64,000 nt of DNA from Pseudoneurospora amorphoporcata (Eukaryota > Ascomycota > Sordariomycetes > Sordariales > Sordariaceae), in assembly GCA_033297205.1 (NCBI GenBank), contig MU859081.1:186001-250000 (forward strand), in the 5' to 3' direction. The position numbers and the translations under genes are program-made. How positions within the stretch are numbered: the first letter of the stretch is position 1; every line of letters begins with the position of its first letter. Positions 54,821 to 64,000 of the stretch are shown here, piece after piece. Below the pieces are notes generated by a model, which was given only the letters and a program-made list of their open reading frames with translations, ran no database searches and was not told where the DNA came from.

Positions 54821-56576
54821 TTAAGCCTTGATGGAGTATGTCCTCTTGAACATGTCATCGACGTTCTCGAGGTAGTAGGTGCCGGGCTTGATAGTAGAGA
54901 CATCACCCTTGGGGGTGTAGTTCTTCTGGAGATGGGCCTGCTTGCGGAGGTCGCACATCTGTACAAACAAAAAAATCGTTAGCATCGTGTTTGGCAATTT
55001 TCAATTGAGTCAGTCGGGGGTTACTCACAGCATCGTAAGACTCGGCGGGCACGGCCCGGCGGTCAGCGAGTCTGGCGGGGAGGTCGAGGGTCTTGGCGAT
55101 CTTCTCGATCTTCTCTACGCTGCCAGTGACGCGGAAAGAGCAGAAAGAAGCAGCGAGACCGGAGCCGTAGGAGAAGAGGCCTATCCTCTTACCCTTAAGC
55201 TGGGCGCTGTCGACGTGACCGATGAGGGAGGCGAGACCGCCCCAGACGCTGCCGCAGTACATGTTACCGCAGAGGGTAGGAACCTGGATGGCGGGGTTGA
55301 CGCGCTCCTGGAAGCGCTTCTTGGTGAGAGCCATGAAAGTTTTCTCAACGACCTTGTCGGTCAGGGACTTCTTGTAGTCCATGTCGCGGACCTCGCCAGG
55401 GACCTCGGCAAAGACGGGGCTCTCGGGGTTGGCGAGGTAGTCGTGGTAGAGAAGGCGAGCATACGACTTCTGGACGAGCTTGCAGGTAGGGGCGTGGAAG
55501 GCAAGGTAGTCGAAGCGGTCCAAGGGGGTCTTGGTGCTGTCCTCGGTGTGGCCGTTAACACCGTTGGTGAGGAGCTTCTCGCGCTGGTTGTAGGCGCGGT
55601 AGGCGCCGTCAAGAGCCTCGGTGTAGCAGTTGACGGAGTAGTGGCCATCGACGTAGGGGTACTCGCTGGTCAGGTCGGGCTTGTAGAAATCGTAGGCGTG
55701 GGCCATGTAGCTGCCGCGGAGACCGGGCTCGACGGCAATAGGGGCGTCAGGGCCGACAAGCATGGCAACGCAGCCGGCACCACCGGTAGGGCGGGCATTG
55801 CCCTTGGCGTAGAGGGCGATATCACCAGCGACGACAATGGCGTCACGGCCGTCCCAGGCGGAGGACTCGATCCAGTTGACCGAGTTGAAGAAAGCGTTGG
55901 TACCACCGTAGCAGGCGTTGATGGTGTCAACACCCTCGATGTTGGTGTTCTCGCCGAAAAGCTGCATCAGGACGGACTTGACGGACTTGGACTTGTCGAG
56001 AAGGGTCTCGGTACCGACCTCGAGGCGGCCGATCGTGTTGGTGTCGATCTCATAGTTCTTGAGGAGGCGGGAGACGGCAGTCAGGGCGAGAGAGTAGATG
56101 TCTGGCAGGCACATGGCAAGTCAGCCCCTGAAAAGGCGCGCAGAGGACGTGTAGCGGAATGGGAGGAAAAGGGAGAACTCACCCTCACGGTCGTCGCAGA
56201 AGGCCATCTTGGTCTGGCCGAGACCGATTGTGTACTTGCCCGCGCTAACGCCATCGAACTTTTCGAGCTCGGATTGCTCCACATACTAGAGTTGAGATGA
56301 CAGCTGTCAGTTTAATATGCCTTATGCGAAGCAAAAGCGCAGCAAGCTATGTGCTTTTGCGGTAGGTGAGAAGCAATGTTGCTGCGTCCCCGAAGCAGTC
56401 TCTTGTTTCTTTGCAAAAAAAAACAAAAAAAAGGGGGAGGGGCGTCATCTGGAGCTAACGCGGCCGGCGATAAATGCGCGTGTACGCAGCTAGCATAGCG
56501 TGTGTGTTTGACGTACCTGGCTGGGGAAGTAAATTTCGATGGCCTTGATGCCAATGTTCTGGGGACGGGAAGCCAT
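54821..56576 (-). CDS. Hydroxymethylglutaryl-CoA synthase
   Basis: Exons 56576-56517, 56285-56183, 56101-55029 and 54958-54821 give 457 aa. The active-site residues of the family are present: Glu 82 (GRLEVGTETL), Cys 118 (INACYGGTNAFF) and His 257 (AFHAPTCKLVQKSYARL). GSYMAHAYDFYKP and the C-terminal LFSYGSGLAASFCSF block are also intact. It condenses acetyl-CoA with acetoacetyl-CoA to HMG-CoA in the cytosol, the step before HMG-CoA reductase in the mevalonate/ergosterol pathway. There is no targeting peptide. The last exon encodes DMFKRTYSIKA. All donors are GTACGT or GTGAGT and the frame closes. Strong codon bias creates a 452-codon antisense open frame over this gene, which is not a gene. 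Confidence 0.95.
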
Positions 56577-58467
56577 CTTTGTGTGGGCAATTGGGGTCTG
56601 GCGATTGACGTCGAGGGAAGAAGATTGAGGAAGGTGAAGAAGGGGAAGTAACGGAGGAGGAGAGAAGGGCAAGAATCTGGAGTGAAAAAGAAGGAAGAGA
56701 ACCAAGATTGTCGTGTCCCGTTCAGGGGAGGGGTTCTTTTGAGAGATTGGGGGTCCTGGCGTAGAAAAAGTGCCTGTGCTCCTGCCGTCTACGGAGGGGC
56801 AGGTTTGGGGTTAGCGCGTGTCGTCCTATCTTTTAGCAGTGCCCATCCAACGATCCAACCCCAAGTCCCCAACTCTGGCCCCTTTTTCACCGCTGTTTGG
56901 CGCCGTTGTTGCCAGCGAGCCCTCTCTCTTCACCACTCAAAAGAGGTCCAGAACAAGTGGAAGGCTGGGGTCACTTTTTCCACCCCCAGCAGCAAAAAAA
57001 GTGACCAAGGGACCTGCCAATCCTGCCACCACGCCAGTTCCACAGTCTAGAGCCCCTGCCAATGCCGCTGCCCCTGAAATGGTTTCTCTTGACATGGAAT
57101 AACAAATCTGGGCTATCAGACTTTGGCCAAGCCAACACAACAACAAAAAAGCATAGACCAAGCTTGTCCGGCGCCGACATTGGACTGGCTGGTGGACAGG
57201 GGTAGAAAGAAGGGTGATGATGTGCAAAGAATATTGCCGGGTTTGATATACACACCTCTTTTGTTGATATCTCGACCTGTGATCAAGATATGATGTTTCT
57301 GTCTGTTTGTCAGAAGACGAATGGAAAGAAGAAGTCAAAAAAAGAAGAGATTTCAAAAGGAGGGGGGGACATAGGAGGTTCATATAGCATTTGCTGTTCC
57401 CTCAAGAGCGGCCACTTGCCGGCAGGGAACAATGCGTAAAAAGGGGTCCAGACAATACCAATCGAGCGTGGCTCCCGACCAAGCCAAGGCCCTTCTACTG
57501 CACGACCAGCGATACTCAGGCAGGTCAGGACAAGGGTCTGGAAGGGAAGCCATCACCATCTAGTAGGTTAGGTAGACCGTCTCGGTTGAGGAAGCAGATA
57601 TGGGCATCATATTGATGCCAACGGAACTGCCGCTTATATAGATACCTACTCGCACCTACCTGCAGATGACAGAAACTTATCACTTTAAAACTGCAACTTT
57701 GAAGAAGCTCAAAAAGGCGTGGCGTGTCGGACGAAACAAAAGTTGAACCCCACAAAATATTTATTGATCAAGCCATGCGACCTCCACTGATGGGCTGGTA
57801 CACATACAAGCTGGTGAAGTGGCACCTAGCACGACGGAGAACGGGCAAAGGCGAACATCTCGTCTCCGCAGATTCGTCAGCTTGCGAGACACCATGGTCC
57901 CCCGTCCCTTACAAAATTCTTGTGTTCCTGAACGGGATAGGTAGGGGTAGTTTGAAGCTACCTTGCCGTGCTCGTCCTGCCGTACATGCCCATGCCCATG
58001 CCCCTTGTTGCCCGATGCCCCTCGATGCAGACCGCCTTGTACATGAGGACGACATGTCAACAAATGCATGCCCAACTCCCATTTTCTTTTTTTTTTCTTT
58101 TTCCACTTCTTCAAGTTCCGACCCCTCCATCCACCGATATCTTCCTTGATCTTGGGTCCGGGTTTTCCTTGGCCCCTTCCATGGTGCGCTTGTTTCGGGA
58201 GCACTCACGACCACTCTCTTGCTTCGGAGCTCCACCGGCCAGTTATCAGATCTTTCTCTCCTTGCTCGTCCCATTAAGAAAACGAGAAGAAAGTGGAAAC
58301 GTGGAAACTGTGAGTGGGAAGAAAGTGGAGATTTTGCACACCTTATGGACGTACAGTACGGATGAAAAATCTGATAACAGTCTGTGATCGGATCAGTCGG
58401 GTCAAAAGGTTTTTTCCTAGCAGTTTGTTCGATGGGAAGTGTAAAATCTAGCGTTGCTGTCACAACA

Positions 58468-58608
58468 TAGCGAAATACAACTATCTCCAAGCGAATCTAC
58501 TCGCGAACATCTAGGAGCGAATACACCGAACATACCTATCTACTACTAGCGAACGAGCGAGCATATATATCACCAGCGAATAGATATACGAGCGAAATCC
58601 ACGAGCGA
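58468..58608 (+). repeat. Cluster of spaced AGCGA motifs
   Basis: About ten near copies of AGCGA(A), often GAGCGAA, occur in 140 bp, at about 58469, 58490, 58502, 58515, 58548, 58555, 58575, 58590 and 58603. Spacers are irregular and often read TAC/ATC. Too irregular for a microsatellite. It is either a decayed minisatellite or an array of binding sites. Confidence 0.65.
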
Positions 58609-58848
58609 CGGCCCGGGAGGGATGTTGGGGCAAATCCTGGGCACTCTTCCTTGGTGTTTTCTCTCTTTTTTTTTTTTTCCTTTTCTTTTTTTCATCACTA
58701 CAAGCGTTGCCTTTCAGACATGCGGGTTCGTATCTTTTTTTCCATATCTGGCGTTCATTTCCCAGTCACACCATTCATCACATTATCATCCACACATCAT
58801 CACACTCAGCAATTTCCACGGCAAATTCCAGGGTGTCATTCATTCACA

Positions 58849-59109
58849 ATGTGTCGCCATCAGTCATCACGAATTCTTTCTCACATGCTCGAGCGGTCGG
58901 AGCTTTCCAAGGCCAGGGCAGGGCAGGGGTATCACCGGTTCTCGGCCGATCCTTTACGGCATCCTCTTCCATTGCGTCAAAACGCAGACTCGACGGAGAA
59001 TCCGAAAAGAAATCTCTTCAATTATCACACTCACTCCGCCTTGGCTACGACGCTCGGTGCAAAGCTTGTTCGGCTGTGGAAAGACTGCATTACGTACATA
59101 GTCACATGA
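58849..59109 (+). CDS. Possible small gene (86 aa), unrecognised
   Basis: ATG after a CATTCACA leader opens 86 codons to TGA. Upstream is a T13/CT-rich tract followed by a CA/TC-rich G-poor stretch, the usual look of a fungal promoter and 5' UTR. The product is basic (His/Arg/Lys-rich), without a membrane segment or known motif. Two other frames are also open here, which weakens the case. A non-coding transcript is an alternative. Confidence 0.22.
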   Translation: MCRHQSSRILSHMLERSELSKARAGQGYHRFSADPLRHPLPLRQNADSTENPKRNLFNYHTHSALATTLGAKLVRLWKDCITYIVT

Positions 59110-59583
59110 GTCGAGGGATGGTATAGAGTCAACTTTGGAGCTAGATAGACTTGCCTGAGAGTCTCAGCAAGATTTGAGGAAGAAACAATGTAAACTCAAG
59201 GATACAATGGGTTGGTGATAATATGATTAACTCGCTTATGATGTGTGAATAATATGCGAACTATGTATTGAATATGTATTGAATGAACATAAACTGCGCT
59301 TTTAACCACGCCATCCTTTCACCCGTTTAGACTGACCACAAAGAAAGCTGTGATATCTCATGCTGCGATGGATGGATTTCTCGATGCAAACCTGTCCGCG
59401 GCGGTGTTGCACATTTTAGTTCTACACCCTACAACAGTGGTACCACGCAACCTGCCGCCCAAAAAACAAACATATGATACTTGAACCAACCCCCCATGCC
59501 GTAATTCTACCTGAGAGCAACACAAGTGTTGTAAACGATCACATTAACTGCCCATATCCGCCCTCTCCTTTCTGAGGAAAACC

Positions 59584-62258
59584 TCAGAACGGCGGATTCT
59601 CAGCAAAGTACCTAACAGCCAAGTATTTGGGATCAAACGTCAACTCCTGCTTCATCGCCACATCCAACAACCAATCCGACACCACGATTCTCGGCTCCAT
59701 GTTCCCGTTCTTTGCCATCTCCTCAAACTTGGGCCACAGCGCCTTTTCAGCCGCGCTCGGCGACGTCAACAAGTAAACCGGCTCAGGCGGCGCCCCTCCG
59801 TCTTCCTCAGGCGTGGTGGGCTTGATAGACGACCCGCCACGACCACGGAAAACCTTGAAGATGGCCCCGTTGGCCTCGGCAATGGTCTGGTAGCTCTGCA
59901 CGCCGTTCTTGATCTCGGCCGTGCAGAAGATGGGCACGCCCCAGAGCAGACGGCTGCGGTTGGCGCGGGCGCGCGAGATGGCCGTCTGGAGGGTGACGCC
60001 GAAGCGCTCTTCGGTTTCCTTGTCGACGAGCAGGTAGTCCTTGATGGGCAGGACCTTGTTGGCTTCGATGCAGGCGGTGACGAAGTCGGACGAGATCACC
60101 TCAGGGCCGCGAGCCAGACATCGGAGAAACTTCATAGTTCTAACCATACGCGGCGCGGCGAGGTAGTCGCAGGGGACGTTGTCTTGGACGATTTGTATGC
60201 CCATGGCGCGCAGTTTTCGCTGGTGGTTGTCAAAGTTAGCCAATGTTGTGCATACGTTGGGGGAAAAGGTAAACCACTCACCTTATCTGCCTCCTCTCGA
60301 GTCTTGTCGTTTACCCATCTCTTGTAGCCGGTCAAGCAGATGCGCATCTCCACTGGGCCTGATGACACTCTAGCCTTCTTGGCCGGACGCTTCTGTCCCG
60401 CCTCGTCCTCCTCGCCCTCTGCTTCTGCTGGACTTGACTCCTTCACGGACCGGTCCCGGTCGATCTGGTCTGCTGCCCGCTTGCCGCCCCAAGGACCGTC
60501 CTTCCCTGTGCGCTTCTTTTCTTTCTCATACAGAGCAATATCCGGTGCTAGCTGGTGCAGCTTGGACAACGCCTTGTCCTTGGCGCTACGGCTACCGCTG
60601 GACATGACTGATGGCGTATCGTTTTCCTTATCACGGGTAGCCCGGGTGGCCTTTGCTGGTGTTTGGATATTTTGCTTATTCTGCGTCCCTCGCGATGGCC
60701 TGCCGGCCGCCTTTCCACCCAGTGGACTGGATTCGCCAGCAGTGCCAGCATCGGCCTCTGCCAAGTTGGCAGCATACACGTTCTTGTGTGCGGTGTCATT
60801 CGCCTTGCGCCTTCTCTTTGCTGTCGTGCTGAGAACTTCTTCACCACCGGGGAAATATTCATCGTGCAACCTCTGTTCGTCGAAGAATGTACTGCCAATG
60901 ATCTCGCCTAGATTTGTCCTGGGCGGGAAGTGTTGGTACCTGGGGTTAGAAAAGCTCTGAACTTCGCACTTGGCGTAGCTATCTTCGATCCAGAGATGGT
61001 TGACAATCTCAATGTTCCATTCCTTGGCAGCCTCACACTTCTCACCGTTCATCCGAGCCGTGATAAGGTGGGTATTGTCGGCTTTCATGGTCTTGGTGTA
61101 CGTTGCACCTGCCGCGGTAATAAGATTTTCGAGGTATACTCGAGCATCACCTCCATAGTTGGATAGTGTGATCTTCATATCCCTGAATCCGGGAATACCC
61201 TCTCGTGGTACCGGGTAGTGCAGAAGTCGTCGCGTAGGTCTCGTCCATTCGTTATGTACGATGAGATAGTAGAGCCAGGCAAGGTTGCCGACGTCCTTCC
61301 CTTGCTGTGACGCCCGAACATAGTCGTCTCCCTCGCGATATTGGCACACATACATGTCGCATGCATCGACATCCTCCACCATCTCGCCGTCGCTTTGCTC
61401 GATCAAAGTGGTCAAGATGTTTCGCAGCCTCTGGGTGATAGGGAGATCTTGAGATATCATGACCTTCTTCTGAGAGAAAACGACAACCTTTTCCCGCTCC
61501 TTCCCCGGCATTACAGCACTGGGTATAACGGACGTGGCGCCTTCCAGGGCCTCACTCGTTGGGATTTTAATCTCTTCGTCGGGCCCTGTGCGCAAGATCT
61601 CGGGATCAGGTAGCATATAAGGTGCTTCGCTGATGCGCCTCCCTAGCCTAAAGCAGTCATCGAACCAGTGCGGAAGGACGATCTTGCACTTGGGGTTCTT
61701 CTTCTGGGCCTCCTGGCACTTTTCGTGGTCCATGGACAGGGCGCAAATATGGGTGGTTTGACGCGTCAAGTCCTTTGATTCCATACCACCAAGCGCCATG
61801 GTCGCACCAATAATGGTCTCCTTGTCGGACTCGGGGATATCGGCACAGGTGAGGATGACATTGGAGAAGATCATTCTAGGATCGGGGGAGTACGGCCTCA
61901 CTTGGGCGACCTTGTTCCGGGCTAGCGTGATTTTGAGCCAGTTGGTGTTGACGACGGGAATCATGTATTGGAGGGCATCGTGATACTGCTCGAAGTCGAT
62001 CGTGTTTGCGACGATATGGGTCGCGTGTTCTAGAGGGATTTTGCCGTCTTTCGTGGGCTCGAGGACCTGGGCGCCATGCTTTTGTACAGCCTTGGACAGC
62101 TACAGATTACTGAGGTGTTAGGGGATCCGCAACCTCGCTTCAAGTAGAGCGGAGAGAAGACATACTTCTGATATCAGACTCGCCGACAGTGCCTTGCTTT
62201 GCACAAAGTAAATGAAGCAGCTGTCCAGCAGACCCGGCTTCCCGTTTTCTCCAGCCAT
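59584..62258 (-). CDS. Multi-BRCT DNA-repair scaffold, Rtt107/Brc1-like
   Basis: Exons 62258-62166, 62099-60282 and 60219-59584 give 848 aa (S. pombe Brc1 is about 880). The N-terminal half carries four BRCT repeats. Recognisable pieces are DSCFIYFVQ...GAQVLEP, FSNVILTCADIPESD with LPHWFDDCFRLGR, a middle repeat ending LAWLYYLIVHNEW, and FRDMKITLSNYGGDARVYLE with VNHLWIEDSYAKCE. A basic, disordered linker (about 400-590) with a KRRRK signal follows. The C-terminal tandem BRCT pair begins MRICLTGYKRWVND and binds phospho-H2A in Brc1/Rtt107. The family scaffolds Smc5/6 and the Slx4 or ubiquitin-ligase machinery at stalled forks. A Dpb11/TopBP1 identity is less likely because the tandem C-terminal pair and linker order fit Brc1. 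Confidence 0.8.
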
Positions 62259-63309
62259 TTTGGTGGTGTAAACGCGGGTCTGGTGGATTAATTACAGGTT
62301 ATTACAGGAAGCGTCGAGTGTCGAGTCGATTCTAATCGATTTCCATGGGCATATGGTGGGCAGAAGTGAGGGTGATGGGTTGTGCAAAGCGACAGGCAGA
62401 TGCAGATTGCGTGGCGATGCGACCAGTGTGGTTGTTGATTGGAACAAGGTTCTCAATTGTCTTTTGTTTGTCTGCCACTGGCAAAATTGGGAGCCACTGC
62501 AGGCGACGCGATCGGAAAAAGCCACGGTGGGACCATGACGCGAACCAGGCACGCTGTATCATGTGACCGTCGAACTACCTTATTCCAATTTTGATGCTCG
62601 GGAATCGGAATCCACACAAGTCACGACTTGGCAGAACAGCTCCCTCAATCGGCTTTCAGCATGCTTTGCGAGGATATTTGATTAACCTTCTGTGTTCTAA
62701 TAGCCTTTTATACTCGCCGTTTTCGATGCCAGGCACTCTCTTATGGCCGTGCCTGGTACGTACCCCAACAGCCGACTTACACGCCAACCACGAGGAGATG
62801 TTGGAATCAAGGGAGACTTGGGGTATCAGCAAGAGCTACTGATGAGTAAAAGTGCCGCTTTATATCTCTCATTTAACTTGATTTCGGTGTGTTCAATTGC
62901 AAGTGTAGGCTGTTAAAAGATGATGCAGTGTCTATGAAACGAGATCCGGGGGTCGATTTCCGGGACTAGTCTAGTCGCTACCACAACAGCCGGCGCTACG
63001 ATGGCTTTATGCCTCGGCACTTCGGTCCGTACCATTCGACCTAAACCCCACGAGCGACAACCCCGGATTTTGGTCAACACTTCCTCATTTGAACTCACCG
63101 TGAAACCCATTTGATCGTGATACATGCCCGAAGCTCCTTAACCCGACTCGTCAGTTTTGGGATCCTACCATAGTTGTTTACTCATTCATCCTCATCCGAT
63201 CACGCAGCATACAAAACAACTGTCAACATAGCAACTCATACATGCATTCGGGTCATATCAAGACAAGCAATCGGAACAAAGGACACTCTCATCCTAACCC
63301 ACCGGCACA
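62259..63309. other. Divergent promoter region, rtt107 / alpha-beta hydrolase
   Basis: About 1 kb with no supported gene. The CA/TC-rich stretch 63170-63309 is leader-like. Confidence 0.55.
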
Positions 63310-64000
63310 ATGGCCTCCTCCTTCATCATCAAGGAGCACAAAGTCGAGGGCCAGCACATCCGTGATTATGCCCATGCTACCGCCAATTCCCAAGAAGAGA
63401 TCCTGTATCTCTCCGTGAAGCAATACATCCCCAAGAGCAACCCCAATCCTCAACCGGGGGACCTGACTATCATCGGCGCTCACGCCAATGGCTTCGTCAA
63501 GGTCAGTTACTCTCACTCACACAAACCCGTGTTTATTCCCGTCACTGACACCCCTCTAAAGGAACTCTACGAGCCCCTCTGGGAAGACCTCGTCCGCGCC
63601 CTCTCCACCCGCGGCATCAAGATCCGCTCCATCTTCATCGCCGACGCCGCCTGGCAAGGCCAATCCGGTCTGATCAACGAGTCGGCGCTGGGCAACGACC
63701 CATCCTGGTACGACCACGCGCGCGACCTGCTGTGCGTCGTCAACGCCCTCCGGCGGGAGATGCCTCGCCCGCTCGTCGGAATCGGCCACTCCTTCGGCGG
63801 CAACACCATCGTTTCACTTTCCCTCTTACACTCCCGCTTGTTTTCCTCCCTGGTCCTGCTCGACCCCGTCATCTCCAAGTTCGCCAAGCGCGGCCCCACC
63901 TACGGCTTCATGCCCATGAAGCAGTCGGCTTACAGGCGGGACGTCTGGCCGTCGCGCAAAGAGGCCGCGGACGGGTTCAGGAAGAACAAGTTCTATCAGA
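63310..64000 (+). CDS. Alpha/beta hydrolase, 5' part (runs off the window)
   Basis: Exon 1 63310-63501, intron 63502-63561, exon 2 from 63562 to the window end, giving 210 residues so far. After an N-terminal beta-rich lead (ILYLSVKQYIP) comes IIGAHANGFVKELYEPLW (oxyanion region), DHARDLLCVVNALR, and the nucleophile elbow GIGHSFGGN followed by LVLLDPVI. This pattern matches fungal proteins often labelled toxin-biosynthesis (AKT2/AMT2-like) hydrolases. That label comes from a few plant-pathogen relatives, and most members are housekeeping peroxisomal or cytosolic enzymes of unknown substrate. The C-terminus, with the catalytic His and any PTS1, is outside the window. Confidence 0.82.
   Translation, partial: MASSFIIKEHKVEGQHIRDYAHATANSQEEILYLSVKQYIPKSNPNPQPGDLTIIGAHANGFVKVSYSHSHKPVFIPVTDTPLKELYEPLWEDLVRALSTRGIKIRSIFIADAAWQGQSGLINESALGNDPSWYDHARDLLCVVNALRREMPRPLVGIGHSFGGNTIVSLSLLHSRLFSSLVLLDPVISKFAKRGPTYGFMPMKQSAYRRDVWPSRKEAADGFRKNKFYQ

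Larger units (their letters stand above)
56577..59583. other. 3-kb intergenic region with spaced AGCGA repeats
   Basis: Holds the HMG-CoA synthase promoter on the left and the rtt107 3' side on the right. In between are an AGCGA-repeat cluster, a T13 tract and a possible 86-codon gene (58849-59109). Other open frames are low-complexity. Confidence 0.5.

Noticed and set aside
54942..56300. 452-codon open frame antisense to HMG-CoA synthase
   Set aside because: It spans the introns of a certain gene, and its Val/Gly/Asp/Leu-rich translation is the usual mirror of C-ending codons.

Overview
The window looks like a euchromatic stretch of a filamentous ascomycete nuclear chromosome, most likely from the Sordariaceae (Neurospora or Sordaria type). 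Four things point there. The genes carry short 60-105 nt GT-AG introns with CTAAC/CTGAC-like branch points. Gene products match fungal orthologues (AP-1, Fmp52, DUF7820, GH5 exo-glucanase). Coding exons are C-ending and GC-rich. Intergenic regions are long (0.4-3 kb) and rich in homopolymers. The species call is inference. I see no bacterial-style operons, no rRNA, no convincing tRNA and no CRISPR.

Layout. 1-5.1 kb: a multi-KH vigilin/Scp160 gene behind a leader with extreme poly-C and poly-G tracts. 5.9-12 kb: ESCRT-II subunit Vps25 (-), kinetochore Ndc80 (-) and, diverging from it, peroxin Pex14 (+). 13.2-14.8 kb: an HSL-type alpha/beta hydrolase (+). 15-19 kb: a poor region with two foldback (MITE-like) elements, a 73-codon gene, a 91-bp tandem duplication and a broken Ccc1/VIT1-type metal-transporter gene. 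19.9-21.8 kb: the oxidative-stress bZIP factor AP-1 (-), with a 2.3 kb upstream region shared with a BSD-domain gene (24.2-25.8 kb, +). 26.2-30.5 kb: Tsr2 (-), Fmp52 (+) and TFIIE-beta (-). 32.3-33 kb: cytochrome b5 (-). 33.5-34 kb: a decayed inverted repeat enclosing telomere-like repeats. 34.4-37.5 kb: capping protein alpha and the branched-chain 2-oxoacid dehydrogenase E1-beta (both -). 38.7-45 kb: a membrane-anchored GH5 glucanase (+) converging on a DUF7820 membrane protein (-). 47.9-54 kb: a disordered orphan protein and a BCS1-like AAA ATPase (+). 54.8-56.6 kb: HMG-CoA synthase (-). 59.6-62.3 kb: a multi-BRCT Rtt107/Brc1-like DNA repair scaffold (-). 63.3 kb to the end: the 5' part of another alpha/beta hydrolase.

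The genes are mostly unrelated housekeeping functions (translation, sorting, mitosis, peroxisome import, transcription, ribosome assembly, sterol synthesis, repair). They do not form a pathway cluster. The most unusual material is non-genic or broken: the foldback elements at 15.1-15.8 kb, the telomere-like repeats inside an inverted repeat at 33.6-33.9 kb, the disrupted Ccc1-like gene, a spaced AGCGA repeat next to a possible small gene at 58.5-59.1 kb, and a GC-AG intron next to a 19-nt exon in the capping-protein gene. Exon borders were placed by reading splice signals and checking that the frame closes. They are predictions, not transcript evidence.
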